A stretch of DNA of 64,000 nt from contig NC_086257.1 of assembly GCF_021018805.1 (NCBI RefSeq), forward strand, positions 18,699,193 to 18,763,192, given 5' to 3'. Below the pieces are notes generated by a model. It made no database searches. It had not been told where the DNA came from and worked only from the letters and a program-made list of their open reading frames with translations. Origin of the DNA: Prinia subflava. Its lineage: Eukaryota; Chordata; Aves; Passeriformes; Cisticolidae. Shown here one piece after another: positions 37,544-49,636 of this stretch; the stretch's first letter is position 1; every line of letters starts with the position of its first letter. The position numbers and the translations under genes are program-made.

Positions 37544-40500
37544 CTGTTCTCCATCCCCAATGAAACAGTAGCAGACCAGATGGAAGCAGAACACAAGCTG
37601 AGTTCAACCCCCAATCACTGCTCTAAAATTGCTGTCATTTTAACAACCAACTATAAGATGTCTTAAAGTTTTTACAGTATATTATAGACCTGGTACCAGT
37701 CCTCCTGTTGACTTTTATGAAAGTTCTATAAATGAACGGGGGGCAAATTTCAGTCACAGAATGGGATTTGCACAGCATTTGGCTTCCTATGAAATTCAAA
37801 ATAAATGCTCTCAAAACTGTTTGCCCTGATGCTGTATTTAGTCAGCCTTCCCCAGCACAAATGCTTGAACAGAAGACGTGCTTTGCCAAATGTTGGCATG
37901 GGATTTTATATATGGCAGTGTTATGTTTCGAGATGGCTTAATTTAGACAAAGCAGAAATCTTGACCACACAGGGCTATCAGAGTTCTTCTGGCAGTTTTT
38001 TTGCAGGAGCAGGCTTGTTAGTTATGATGCCTTGGCAAAGTTCCAGATCAGGTAGTTTGTCTCGTAAACTTTTAATTGCATAGGCAATCAGCTTCATGCC
38101 CTTAATTCTTGTGTTGTGATATTTAACATTGTACCGTTGGCATTTCCTATTTACATGAAATGATCCATATTAATGATTCACATTTAATTACGATTTCAGT
38201 TGTCGAACACACACCTGTATGATCATAGTGGCTCTACAAAAAAATAAGTATGGGTACATGAAAATTCTTGCAAGATGGAACCTCAAGGGCTTCACATGTT
38301 TTAGTGGGCCTGAAAAGCATTGCTAAATATTTTATAAAAGGCATTTTTGCACTGATTTCTCAACATATAAGACACAGCTAACTCACTGAAGAAAGGGAAG
38401 CAGAACAGTCTCAATATTAACTGCAACAGCAAGTCCCATTTTCGTTTACTTGAAAACATGTTAAAAATAATGTCGGTTACACGGCTACCTAAAATAAATA
38501 AACCCCAAGCTATTAAACAGTTGTGAATAGGAAAAAAAGTAATGTGCATTTTTACGTTAATAAAATGACCCACAAAGAATATGCACAATGTAAAATTGAA
38601 TTCAATGCTAAATTGAATCTCTGCTCAGCTGTTAATACCAACATGAACTTAATAACTTTAAGCTACAAAATTTTAAAAATCTGGACACATGGCTGGAATC
38701 CTAACTGATCTCTAGTGGTGTCTATGAATCATAACTCCTAGGCTAGGTAAAATTACATTATGATAAACTGATAATATTTTATTATTGGAACCCCTTTCTA
38801 AAAGTACTCACAATGCTAGGGCAGTCTTTATGGTGGTATGTTTTCCATTTTGCCTTGATATTTTCCAGTGTTTCAGTAGCAGCTCTACCAAGTTTTGAAC
38901 AGCAGATTATGAACTGCTTGTAAATTGAAAAAATGTAAAACTAATGATCTCACTTTCATAGAATGAAGTTCATTGAAAGAAAGTAGATGATAAATTGCAT
39001 TTGGCGAAGGCACAGACTGAAACTGTAAAAATTGTGAGCGTTTGCAATGCTGGTAGAGAGAAGCGATCCTTGAAGCTATTGAGCACTTTTACAAGAGCCT
39101 AGTAGAAAATCTTGCAAAGGCTCAGAAATTCTTGGCTCATGCTGTATTTTTACTGGATGTAAATTAGGAAGAAATTTTACTAAGTAACTAAGGATCCACC
39201 CCTCTATTCTGGAATTAAATTAATTCAAAACTTAGAAAAACAACAGTGCCTAGCATAGTCGCTGTCATATATTAATAAAAATGTTACTCTAAACCCAGTA
39301 TATAACTTTCATCAAAGAGGCACTGTTTACTGAGGAACCATGCTGTACTTTATTTTTTTAATATATCACTGTTGTCACAATTTACTATGCAAAGGAGGAG
39401 GATAAAAAGTTGGGATAAAGTGCACCAGCTGTGTCAGGATGAATTGTCCAAATAGAACAAGGGGCTTGAAAGGATGGAAAAAATAATTCATACAGAAATT
39501 TAGACTTTAGGAAGTGCAGTCTCATAACTCAGCTGTAGAATATTTTGTAATTTATAATAATCATGTTTCTAAGCAAGCTTTAAGAAAAGGATGTTGATAT
39601 ACAAACCAGGTCCACTTAAAAAAATCTATCCAGCTTAATTTGCTACTCTTTTTGCAAATGTTGACAATGAAAAAGTTAAAAGCATTGCAATAGTGCTTAG
39701 AATTAATCTATCCAGCACTCCAAGTACATACTAGTTGTTTGTATCACAGAATCTAATTTTGCACAGTCTGTTTCAGTGACATGGCATGTAAACTAGGAGG
39801 TGACTTTCTGTAGCTGTAGATTTTCATCATTTTCCAGTAATATTTCTAATAAAAAATGCCTAAGGATCATAAAGACCAAATTCAGCAAATTTTTCTGCCA
39901 GGTTAGAATTATTATAAACAGAGTAATATTTCATTGCTCTGCTCTCAAGCTTTTGAAGTTCTGAGTCATTGGTACATGAGTTTTACTTCCAGTGGTTTAT
40001 TTGCATATAAATAAAGTAAATTCTAAAATATCAAGTAAGTGAAACTCATTATACGTAATGAAAAAAAAATAAAAATCCATGTGTCATCAGTTTACCCATG
40101 CCCAGAAATACAAATCACAACCCAAAGCTTAATCTTAGCCCTTGTATGTGATTTTCCCAAAGTTTGCACAATTATCAGCATTACTGCAGTTCCTCCCAAA
40201 TAACCATTTTGTTCCAAATTTCTGTAGGTTGGCACAGTAGATGTAAGCATTAAATTTTCTTCCTCTGCTTCTCCATTGCCTATCAGGCCACTCACATTTG
40301 CCACCGTTGCTCCTCTCTCTGCCCTGTTTGTTCATTTTCCCCTCCCTGCAGGAGCTGGAAGGTTTTCATGAAGTGTTTTGCCTCCTGCCACATTTGTGCT
40401 GTGTTTTCCTTCCTGCTGCCCACAGCCAGCTCCCCCAGGCTGTCCCCTCCCAGCAGCTCTTGGTCACAAAATAAAAGTGTTCCACAGCCAAGCTCTGCTC

Positions 40501-42849
40501 ACCAGCAGGAGGAGGTGAGCTGATGGTGGAAAATTTGGTCACCAGCAGAGCTCCCTGTTTCTCAAACTGGGTGAGGATTGGGGGACTGCCATGAAAAGGG
40601 ATGTAGCCAGCTGTAAAAAAACCCAGAATTTTGTCTACAATGTTTGCAGCATAGACCTGTCCCCATAAACTCATTTTCTCACATGCTTCTCTTTTGGCAA
40701 TCCCTACAGGGAAAGAGCCACACTAAAATATTTGTGAGTTTCTCTGTAAAACATGGACCACTCAACTCTTCATGTTCACTTGTCCTAGAGCAGTCCACTG
40801 TCTTCTGGTAACATGTTCATTTCATATAATTTCCTTTTTTACACCTCTTATCCCAAAATGGATGTTGAATACAAGTTACCAATACTTTTGGGCAGCATTT
40901 TGCAATAAAATATGCATTTAGAACAAAAGAACATCTATGCATTTAGAACAACTACAAAAGCATGTGTGATAAGGAAAGTACTGTGCAATGAACTCAGACA
41001 AATTACCTTTCTTGATCACATTATGACTTTGTTTGCTGTTATGAGATGCATAAAAGAAATTCACGTGGTCTTGTCCACCAACATTTAAAAATGAGACCTT
41101 CAGAATTATTTTGACATGCATTTACTATCAATCATTTGGCTTTATAGACTTTAACAGTTTTCAAAAGCTGAGGAAACAAACTTTAAAATTTGCCTCACCA
41201 ACATTAGAGCCAGCTGTATCTTAACCTTTATATCAGTGAATCTAATTTAAATTTACACTCTTGTTAAAAACACGCCTTTTTCAAGCCTTTTTCACGTTAT
41301 TTTCTGACTTCCCAAGGTCAGCTACTGTGTCAAGTAGTGAATACAGCATTTCCTGGATAGGGGCAGGAAAGCTGCATTTTCAAATTCAGCATTTTGTGAC
41401 TAGTAGGTGTATCAATAAAAGGTCCGGGAACTTTTATTCACTGGTAATTAAAAATCAGTTGAGGGTAAATACTTGCCCGTTTAAGCCTAGCCTGAAATGC
41501 AGAAATATTGTTGTCTGTAAATAATGCTGAATATTAGAGTTTAACTTCATAGAATTTCCTGTGGTCAATTCTGCTAATATTAATGTAGGAATAAATAAAG
41601 ACTATAATAAATAGAAGCTTTTTTAGTATTTCTGAGTATTATATAGAACTGAGAGTAAACATCACATTTTGATATGCTAGTAAGCTGTCAGAACCTCTTA
41701 AAATCTGAAAAAAAAATCATATTTTAAACAAAAGAACAGGTTCATATTATTTATGCTAGGTAGGAGACGGCCTTAGTCCTCAGTATGGCCTTGGACACCA
41801 TTGTCATGGGAGTAAGGACAGAAATGTGACAGAAATGATTAATGAAATAAAAAATACAGCTTGACATGTGTCTCATCAAAGTGACAGGTTATTTCTGCTG
41901 TCATTCATGGAAGTTTAACAAGGAATATAATTTTCCAGTTGCAGGCTTGAGATGTAGATGACATCTTTCATCTTTTGCTATTTGTTGTCTAATGCTCCTT
42001 TTAAGAACCAGGACAATTTTAAGAAGGCTTTTAAAAAGAAACACAAGAAAGAATGTTAGATAAAAGAAAGGGAGAAAATAAGAATGTACGACAGAGAAAA
42101 CAATGCAAAAGTATGGAAACTAGGAGGTGAGTGCTGGTTTTGTTCTGAACAGTAGAAAACATTGTTGATATTACCACTCTACCCAATCCAGGTAATGCAC
42201 ACAACATGGCAAGTTATATACAGCTGGAAGAGATTCATAGGATTGCCTGAACCTGTGCAAACAAAAGAAATCATAATTATTAGAAGACAGCTAGATACTA
42301 CATGGAAATAGTGAAAGAACAGTAATCTGTGTAACACTCACAAAAAAGGATTACATGCTGTTCAGGAAAGATAAAAAACCAAAGGTGCTGTTGGTGTTAA
42401 GGATCTGGACCCAGAGAAAATGAGCAAAAAAAAAATTTAAGAAGCTTCAAACCTAATATTTTCAATTGTTAAATTCTTGAGTCTGTCTTAACACAGAGTA
42501 TGGAGAACACCCGGGGAATGGAGATAGCTCCTCACAGGCAGAAGGAAAAAGTACAAGTTGCCTAAAGTAAAGCTTATTTAGATCTTAAAAATATGTTAAA
42601 GTGTATTAAAACAATCATTGGGAGGTTTTTTTGTTATGTCAGGAAAAAAGGGGAGGAGAAGCAAAACATACTCAAAGTGGCATCTGTATTATGGATAACC
42701 TAATTTATGGTGCAAAACAAAAATGTTTAAGAGGTTATGAATTCTTCAGCTATTACAAATGTGTTATATTAAATTGTAGACTTGGTAGAAAATACGTTAC
42801 AGTCTAGTTATGAAAGTGAACAGAACAGAAAAGATACCAGATTTAAGAT
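37544..42849 (+). other. Putative intronic DNA, nothing confident
   Basis: AT-rich with short open frames only. A short direct repeat (TATGCATTTAGAACA at 40911 and 40936) is present. Part of 42.0-42.8 kb may be further decayed LINE sequence upstream of the recognised relic, but I could not align it by eye. Confidence 0.4.
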
Positions 42850-44110
42850 AAGGTGAGAAAAATGGAAAGTCAGCTAACAGCCCAGATACCCATATGGCTA
42901 TCTGTAATCTTCAAGGTTTTAGGGGAGAGACTAGAAGAAAAACTAAATAAGCCTAAACAAAAAAAAAAAAAAAAAAAGGCTAAAAATAAATCCTATTTGA
43001 ATTTATCAGAAAAACAATGTCAAACTGACTCGACAGCATTTTCTGTTATCATAACTGGAGTTTTAGGCAAGGGAGGTATAACTGACTTGATCTGTATGAT
43101 CTTTGGTAAGCATTTGTTAGGGTGTTACGAAAGAAATTGTTATTGAAGCTGGAGAAAGTAAAGAATAGCAGTAAATCTGTAAAGAAGGCAGGAAACTCAT
43201 TCATGGGGAAATGAAAAATAGATAACTAAAGGAAGGACTGTCAGCCTGAGGAAAGTTTAATAGGGAAGGTTTTTGTGGATCACTGTTGGAAGTGGTTGCT
43301 TCTGATGCTTCATCCATAAATGTACCAGAAACAGGAAGATGGTGACTGCATTTGTTGATTACTCAGTGCTGGAAAACATCGTCAATATTGGGCAACATTC
43401 AGTCCTGCTGAGCTTCAGTCACTGTACAGAGGGACCTGTACTCCAACAATAAAATCACAATTTCATTTGACACTACAGAATAGTGCTGATCATCAATAAC
43501 AAGAAGCCAACCCTAAGCCATGGACTATCATTTAGAGATTACTGAGAAGAATGACTTGCACATACAAAATGACTGTAAGTTGTCGATAAAATACATCCAT
43601 AAAAAAGACAGATGCAGATCTAGTTTTAGAAGAGTTCTTTCCAGAATAGTCAGGAAAATATCAGTGCCAGTTGACAATGCCAGTAGCAGATTTTCAGTTG
43701 AGAATCTTGTACAGAAGAGAGAGGCATGGAAACAGGTCCAAAGAAGGATGATCAAGGAGAAGGGAAATTCTATTTTACAAGAAGAAACCAAAAGATTTTG
43801 GCTTATTTCATTGAGCAGAATGACAGCTCAGCAGGACCATAATCACAGCATGTAAATGCATCAGGGAGATAAACACCAGATATGGAAAAACCTAAATTAG
43901 CTAAGAACAAAACTGGCACAGAAACAAATGGATATTAACCAGCTGTGAATAAATTTAGGTTGGAAATTAGAAGAAAGTTTCTGATCGTTAGAGCAATCAA
44001 GACTTCCAGTAGCCTTCCAACTGCAATAGTGAAAGCAAAAAAATTAATTACTTTAAAGATGAAACACAATCAGTTGCTGGGAGATTTGGTAGGGCATGCT
44101 GCCTACGATA
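42850..44110 (+). mobile_element. Ancient CR1/L3-like LINE ORF2 relic, RT to C-terminus
   Basis: The + strand retains several landmarks of CR1-clade ORF2 in correct order. At about 43006-43125 the translation CQTDSTAFSVIITG, and later DLICMIFGKHLLG, matches the C-Q-T-N...D-V-I-Y-L-D-F-x-K-A-F segment, with the catalytic Asp lost. At about 43721-43760 there is Q-R-R-M-I-K (the R-M-I-K-G motif). At about 43947-43990 FRLEIRRKFLIVRAI matches the C-terminal F-R-L-E-I-R-R-K-F motif. A 19-A run at 42959-42977 interrupts the start. Frame is broken repeatedly, so it is a dead, pre-avian-age insertion with readable segments across 1.25 kb. Confidence 0.75.
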
Positions 44111-44162
44111 CCAGAAGATTTTGCCTCAGTACCCCAGGAACAGCACCTTCCTTGTCTTAACA

Positions 44163-44505
44163 CAATCACAGAGTGGTTCAGGGGGAGAGGACCATGGTGG
44201 ATCACCTGGCCCAAGGTCCCTGCTGCAGCAGGGACATCTCAGAGCCACACTGCAGGATTGTGTCCAGATGGTTCTGGGGTGTCTCCAGTGAGGGACACTC
44301 CACAGCCTCTCTGGGCAGTCTGTTCCAGTGCACAGGAAAGTTCTTTCTCATGTTCAGGTGGAACTTTCTGTGCATCAGTTTCTGCCCGTTGCCTCCTGTT
44401 TTATTGTTTGGCACCACCAAGAAGAGCCTGGTCCATCCTCTTGACCCTCTCCCTTTAGATATTTATACAAATGGACAGGGTCCCCTCTCAGTCACCCCTT
44501 TCAAG
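44163..44505 (-). mobile_element. CR1 LINE 3' end, minus orientation
   Basis: The + strand begins CAATCACAGAGTGGTTCA, the reverse complement of a CR1 3' end, and continues through GTCTCCAGTGAGGGACACTC, TTTCTCATGTTCAGGTGGAA and CCCTTTAGATATTTATACAA, all standard CR1 signatures. On the minus strand a 72-residue open frame contains [12 protein letters not shown] and [16 protein letters not shown], the C-terminus of CR1 ORF2. It is 5' truncated to about 340 bases. It abuts the older + strand relic on its left and is much better preserved. Confidence 0.93.
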
Positions 44506-47500
44506 TCGTTTTCAGGAGCCTTTCAGAAATTGCCTTCTCAAATTTCTGTGACTTCAGCAGAAACAAACCCTGACTCTGGTTCAGAAAGACCAAAATGCTC
44601 AACTTCAGGAAGTCAAAAGTCTTCCTGTTACAGCTGTGGAGGGTTTGACTGTCTTCACAGCTTGAGCAACCTCCTGCTGAGAGACCCACACAGGCAGTGA
44701 CAAATTAGTGCCACTTTGCCAAGTCCAAAACATCATTTTGAGTAGAGCTGAGCTCTAAAGTTTGAATATTCTCTCTGCCAGCTTTCTTATCAAGTCTCCC
44801 ACTCAGCTGAACTCATGTTTTTGCTTCATCTAAAACCTTTACAATCAGAGGAAATGTATTTCTCCCATACAGCTCAACTCAGTGGTTCGTGTTAGAGGCA
44901 TTGAAGCCTTTTTCCATCTCGTATTCATGTTCCTGCAAGTGGGCACTGAGGGCTGGAAATCACCAGCTGTGTCAACATTGTGTAGCAGGAAGCTTAAATG
45001 TATTTCAATAATAACCAAATTTTGTGTCCATGAGGATATAAACTAGAAAACATCAGAACCAGCAGGAATATTTTCCCTGACGTTGGCTGAGCCAGGACTA
45101 AGCTCCTTTTTCTGTACTGCCACCAGCTCACTTTTTTCTCCTGAGCTCCAGAAACAAATATATTGGTTATTATTTAGAGCATATGGTCTTAAATAAGAAC
45201 ACTCAGTTTTCTGTTTTGCAGTCCTAGTCAGGAAAAACTACTGAATTCACTTTGAACTGTTCTTTTGGAAGGGATCACAAAGGCACATCTTGGAGTCAGT
45301 GCTCCGTCCATGTAACGAGTCAGAAAATTATTTCTGGATTGATTCAGGCTCATAAAAGTAGCTCAGGATCTGATTTCTGGAGTCGCTGTCCCACCTCATA
45401 TCTGTGATTTGCATCCCACAATGTGTCAGGGAGACAGATGTCCCTGAACACTCCATCACAGTCTGATAACATCGGTACAGCCTTGCAGCTCTTGGTCATT
45501 ATCAGTTCTGTGCTGTGTGCACTGAGCATCACTCTGCCACTCAGAATTTCAAGACTCACACCAGCAAAAGAGTTTCCAAAAGAGTTTCTGGATATTGGTT
45601 AGACAGAGATATGCAAAAGCATATCACTAAATTTACGGAGCAGAGGATTAAGTATTTTTTCTTGCCATTACACAAAAAAGGAATGTTGGTTTATTTCCAA
45701 AGTATTTTATAGTTGCCAAAGAGAAGTCAAATTTCACTGCCTTTTTCTCAAGCAGTTCCTGACAAATACCAGAAATAAAAATTCAAATAAAACTCCAAAT
45801 AATTAGCTCAGACTCATTAATCATCACAGAAAATTTGTATATTCAGGTTGTTGCATATAGATTCTGTATATTTGCTAGGCACCAAGGAAGGCAATTTAAT
45901 GTGAATTTACATGCAAGTATTTACTATTCCTTCATGCACACAAACATGCTGGAGTTCCATCCTGTGTGTCATTTGCAGAATTAGGGAATAGATGTTACTG
46001 ATGTGGCCAACCAGACATGATAGACACAGGCTAGAGAGACCACAAATATCAAACCTGAACTTAGAAAATGGCTGAAACCTAGGTACAAAGTGTTCCCTTA
46101 TCTGCAAAAACAAAACACAGCTCTAATAAAGTTTTTAGTGACTTTTATACAGCTCTGTTCACAAGGAGATAGAATTCTTGGCTTACACTAACACACAATA
46201 AACAACCAACATTATTTTTCAACTATGGTGTCTGCATGATGCTTTCAAAATATCACTGCCAAGAGACTGTCTTTGATTTCTGGTCTTCCTTGCTAAAACA
46301 ACAGTTCAAAAATGAAAATCCTATCTAGCATTTCAGACAAAAAGGTTGTTGCTATCAACAGCCCGTTCTTTTGGACAGCAGTCTGCAAGGAGTACAATAG
46401 GAACATTTACACTCATCTACAGGTAAAAACTTACATAACACATTCTAGTGTTTTGTTTTGAAACCATAGAGATGATGTCTGGACTATCATTCCCACTTCA
46501 GCTGACAATTAAATACACACGTATCAAAGATCTGCAAATACTTTACAAAATATTCTTAAGTTTACTAGTCAAAGACAATTTTAAAATTTTCATGTTTTTT
46601 TCTTTATAGCTGGAGCTTCTTGAAAAGGAACAGAATAGAGTAACTGCTTGAGAGTTCAACTGCACTTGTGATTTTTTTCTCCTCAAATTATTTTTATAAA
46701 GGAAAAATAAATATATTTCAGACACTACATTTAATTCTGCTCTGGTTTATGTTTACAGGTTCTCACTGTCTAAGAGGAGAAGCAATTATTTAGTGTATCT
46801 GGTTACCATTTGTTTCTCTGCAGCTTTAGTTTTGTGCAGTCTCTAGAATTTGTGTTTATTGACAGCAAAATAATTTCTGAAATATGAGAAGCATAGTTTC
46901 CAGGGGAAATCATTGCAGATTTCTGTCCTGTGTCACTTTCTTATTAATACTTAGTACTGGCAGAGAACCGTGGCAGCGTGTAAATTAAAAGATACCATCC
47001 ATAAAACATAAAAACATCTTTTGTTTTTAATTACCAAGGCACTGTTTTATTCCTATAAAAATGAAAAGTCTTCTTAAAAATAACTTTTATATTTGAATCC
47101 AAACTTTTTGCCAAATTTCGCTCAGAAACTGGAGTACAGGATTGAGTGCCCTCCATATAACTGAGTTAGTAGGGGAGTTGGAAAATACAAATAATGCAAT
47201 CCCAGATTCAAGAGGAGTCTCTTCAAAACATGGAAACCTGGCCAAGTAAATTTAACTCTTCCTTCTGGATATTGCTGATAGGACATGGACAGAACAATAA
47301 TTCATGGGAGGGAAGAGAAGCAGATGAATGTCACAGAGAAGCCTGAATGGGTAAGGAAAACTGAAAACAGCAGAGGAGCTCTGAAGCAAAGTCCAGTCAG
47401 GGATGTCCTGCCCAGTAAGAGCTGGGCACTGGAAAGGGAGGCAGGATGGCACAACTGAACCCCAACCACAGGGGTGAGGAGGAGGAGGAAAATCCCATTC

Positions 47501-49439
47501 TGAGCCAGCTCAGCAGCTGAGTGAGGGGTCAGGGTTTTGGGAGTGGAGCTGGTTGAACACGTGTTTTAGCAGATAGCACACTGTGATTTTATCCATTGGT
47601 TCTATGAAACTACAGCAAATTGTTTTGCACCACTGTGTCCCAGTCTAATCCCATCTATGTCTGGCTAATCAACTGTAATGCAATTCATTCAGTGCTTTAC
47701 CTCATCACTGTTGTGTACTCCAGATCCATAACAAAAGAAATAGATCCAATGGAAAAGCACTGTGAGGCCACTCTTGATTTCCACAAATCAGTTTCCTGCA
47801 CTGGGCCACACCAGCAGAGTCTTCAGGAACAATCTGACCTTGCTGGATTTGCTGTTGCTTACAGTGAAAGATTATTCTGCTTTCTCCATTTTTCATATAT
47901 AATGCAGAAAAAATTAAAATGTATTGCCCCTAGCATTTTTTTTTCTAAAAAAAGGTGATTTCTAAGTCTAATAACACATAATATGATAATTTTAAGAGGA
48001 CAAGGAACAGACTGGGATTGAGCAACTGCAAAAAACCCACTGCAGTACTGATCTAGATATTCAAAGTGGCCTCTCAAGGTACAGAGCTGTGAAAAGGTAT
48101 GAAGCAGAAGCAAAAGCAGTAGAACCACTTTGAATAACTCTAAGAAAAGGCCATAAAGGGGGAACTGCCAGAAACAACAGAGCACACTACTCAGAGCATG
48201 GAGGGGATCTTAGCATGGTAATTAGCACACATATCAGCTGGAAACTTTGAAGAATATAATGAGATAACCTCCTCAAAGACTGAGCTGATGAAAGAGTTAA
48301 AGGCCTCAGAAAGAGGCATTTTCTAGAGAATTAAGATATTTTAATCTCCATAACTACATTCAGAGGAAACACTTCAGTGGACACTGGAATTTAATATTAA
48401 TTCCTTTATATTACATGGGACACATCCTTGCCCATGTGATTTTCAGTTTATTAGAGTGTCAAAAAGCAGCTGTGAGAGGGGCCAGCAGCTGACACACATG
48501 GCCCCAGGTGTGGAGCACTTCTATGGGAGGAGGAATACGCCAAAGGCTTCCTGAATATCACTGTGGTCACCAGCTGCTTTTACAGCTGGAATAAATCTCA
48601 GCCTGCCCCATGGGCAGAGGATGTGTACATTCACTTCACCCTCTTTTCTCAAGCTGTGTTAGGAATGACAGTTTCAAGAAAACCTGCTGTTAAAGACCAC
48701 AGTTTTTGCTTTAAGTTGTTGTCAGTTCTGAACACGGTTCTTTGTCATTAGACTGTGTGAGCTGTGGGCTACTGCTTGTAGAATCCCAGACCAGCTCTCC
48801 AGGGAGCACCACCAATCTCTCAAAAAAGGTAATAAGGAAAGATGTGATGCTTTGAACTCAGTTCCCTAGGGATTCTTGTTTAGGAGGAGAAAGGAGTCCT
48901 GAGGTCTTTTTTCCTCTTAAGGTTTCACTGCCTTTAGAGCTATTACTACTAATGATACCAAAAATTATCTGTAGTTGATCTTAGAGATGGAAAATAGAAT
49001 CAAATCAAATAGATCTTGAGTGGAATAGATCAGTGCAAGCTGCTGAGCTGTACCCCACCCTGACATCTGCACAGTCCCTTTTAGTTCAAGGGCTGATACA
49101 GATGTAATTAGAAGAGAACCTGATGGAAGATAGTAGTAATAAAAGCTAAATAAAATAATGTCATGGATTAGTATTGAGAAGCTATTTAGGAGTAAAGGAT
49201 TTTTTTTCCACAAAATGCTGAAATAAAGAAAGCATTAAATCCCATCATTTCAAGAGAAAGCTTTCTCTCTTTTTTCTGAAAAAAAAGAATGCACGGAGGG
49301 CTCTGCTGCTGGCTAGGTGTTTGTTAATTTTTCATGCGAATTTATTGCATATGTAAGTGATTGAATTAGTAGCACTGACAGGAACCCAGGCACAGTAAAA
49401 GCTTCCTGCTACTGACACAGCAGTGCTCAGGCTGTGCAC
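44506..49439 (+). other. Putative intronic DNA, nothing confident
   Basis: AT-rich with only short, unsupported open frames. I see no recognisable transposon or RNA gene. Confidence 0.4.
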
Positions 49440-49636
49440 TCCTGACCATCAGCAGCCCTGCCGTGGGAGCCCCGAGCCTGGCTCAGCGCGGCTGCAGAGC
49501 TCACGGGACCCTCCGCACCCAGGGCTGCCATGAGAACACTCCACTCCCTCAGATTAATGACCTCATTTGGACTCTGATGCCAGGCTCCAGGGAGGGAAGT
49601 CCAGTGCAAGCTAATATGCTACCAAAATACTGCAAG
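49440..49636 (+). other. Candidate alternative first exon
   Basis: A GC-enriched island of about 120 bases (49440-49560, with several CpGs) stands in AT-rich DNA and leads to TGCAAG|GTAAGT at 49636/49637, a near-perfect donor. An ATG at 49616 (A at -3) opens seven codons, MLPKYCK, ending in phase 0. This is the same length and phase as the CpG-island exon at 32786-32806. Two upstream possibilities compete. ATG 49463 is in a different frame and reads through the donor region. ATG 49530 encodes a 15-codon upstream frame that stops at 49577. No acceptor-like site is obvious immediately upstream, so a transcription start inside the island is favoured. The model is inferred and could be wrong. Confidence 0.3.

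Noticed and set aside
44173..44700. 175-codon + strand open frame
   Set aside because: It is antisense to a CR1 fragment whose true coding sense is on the minus strand.
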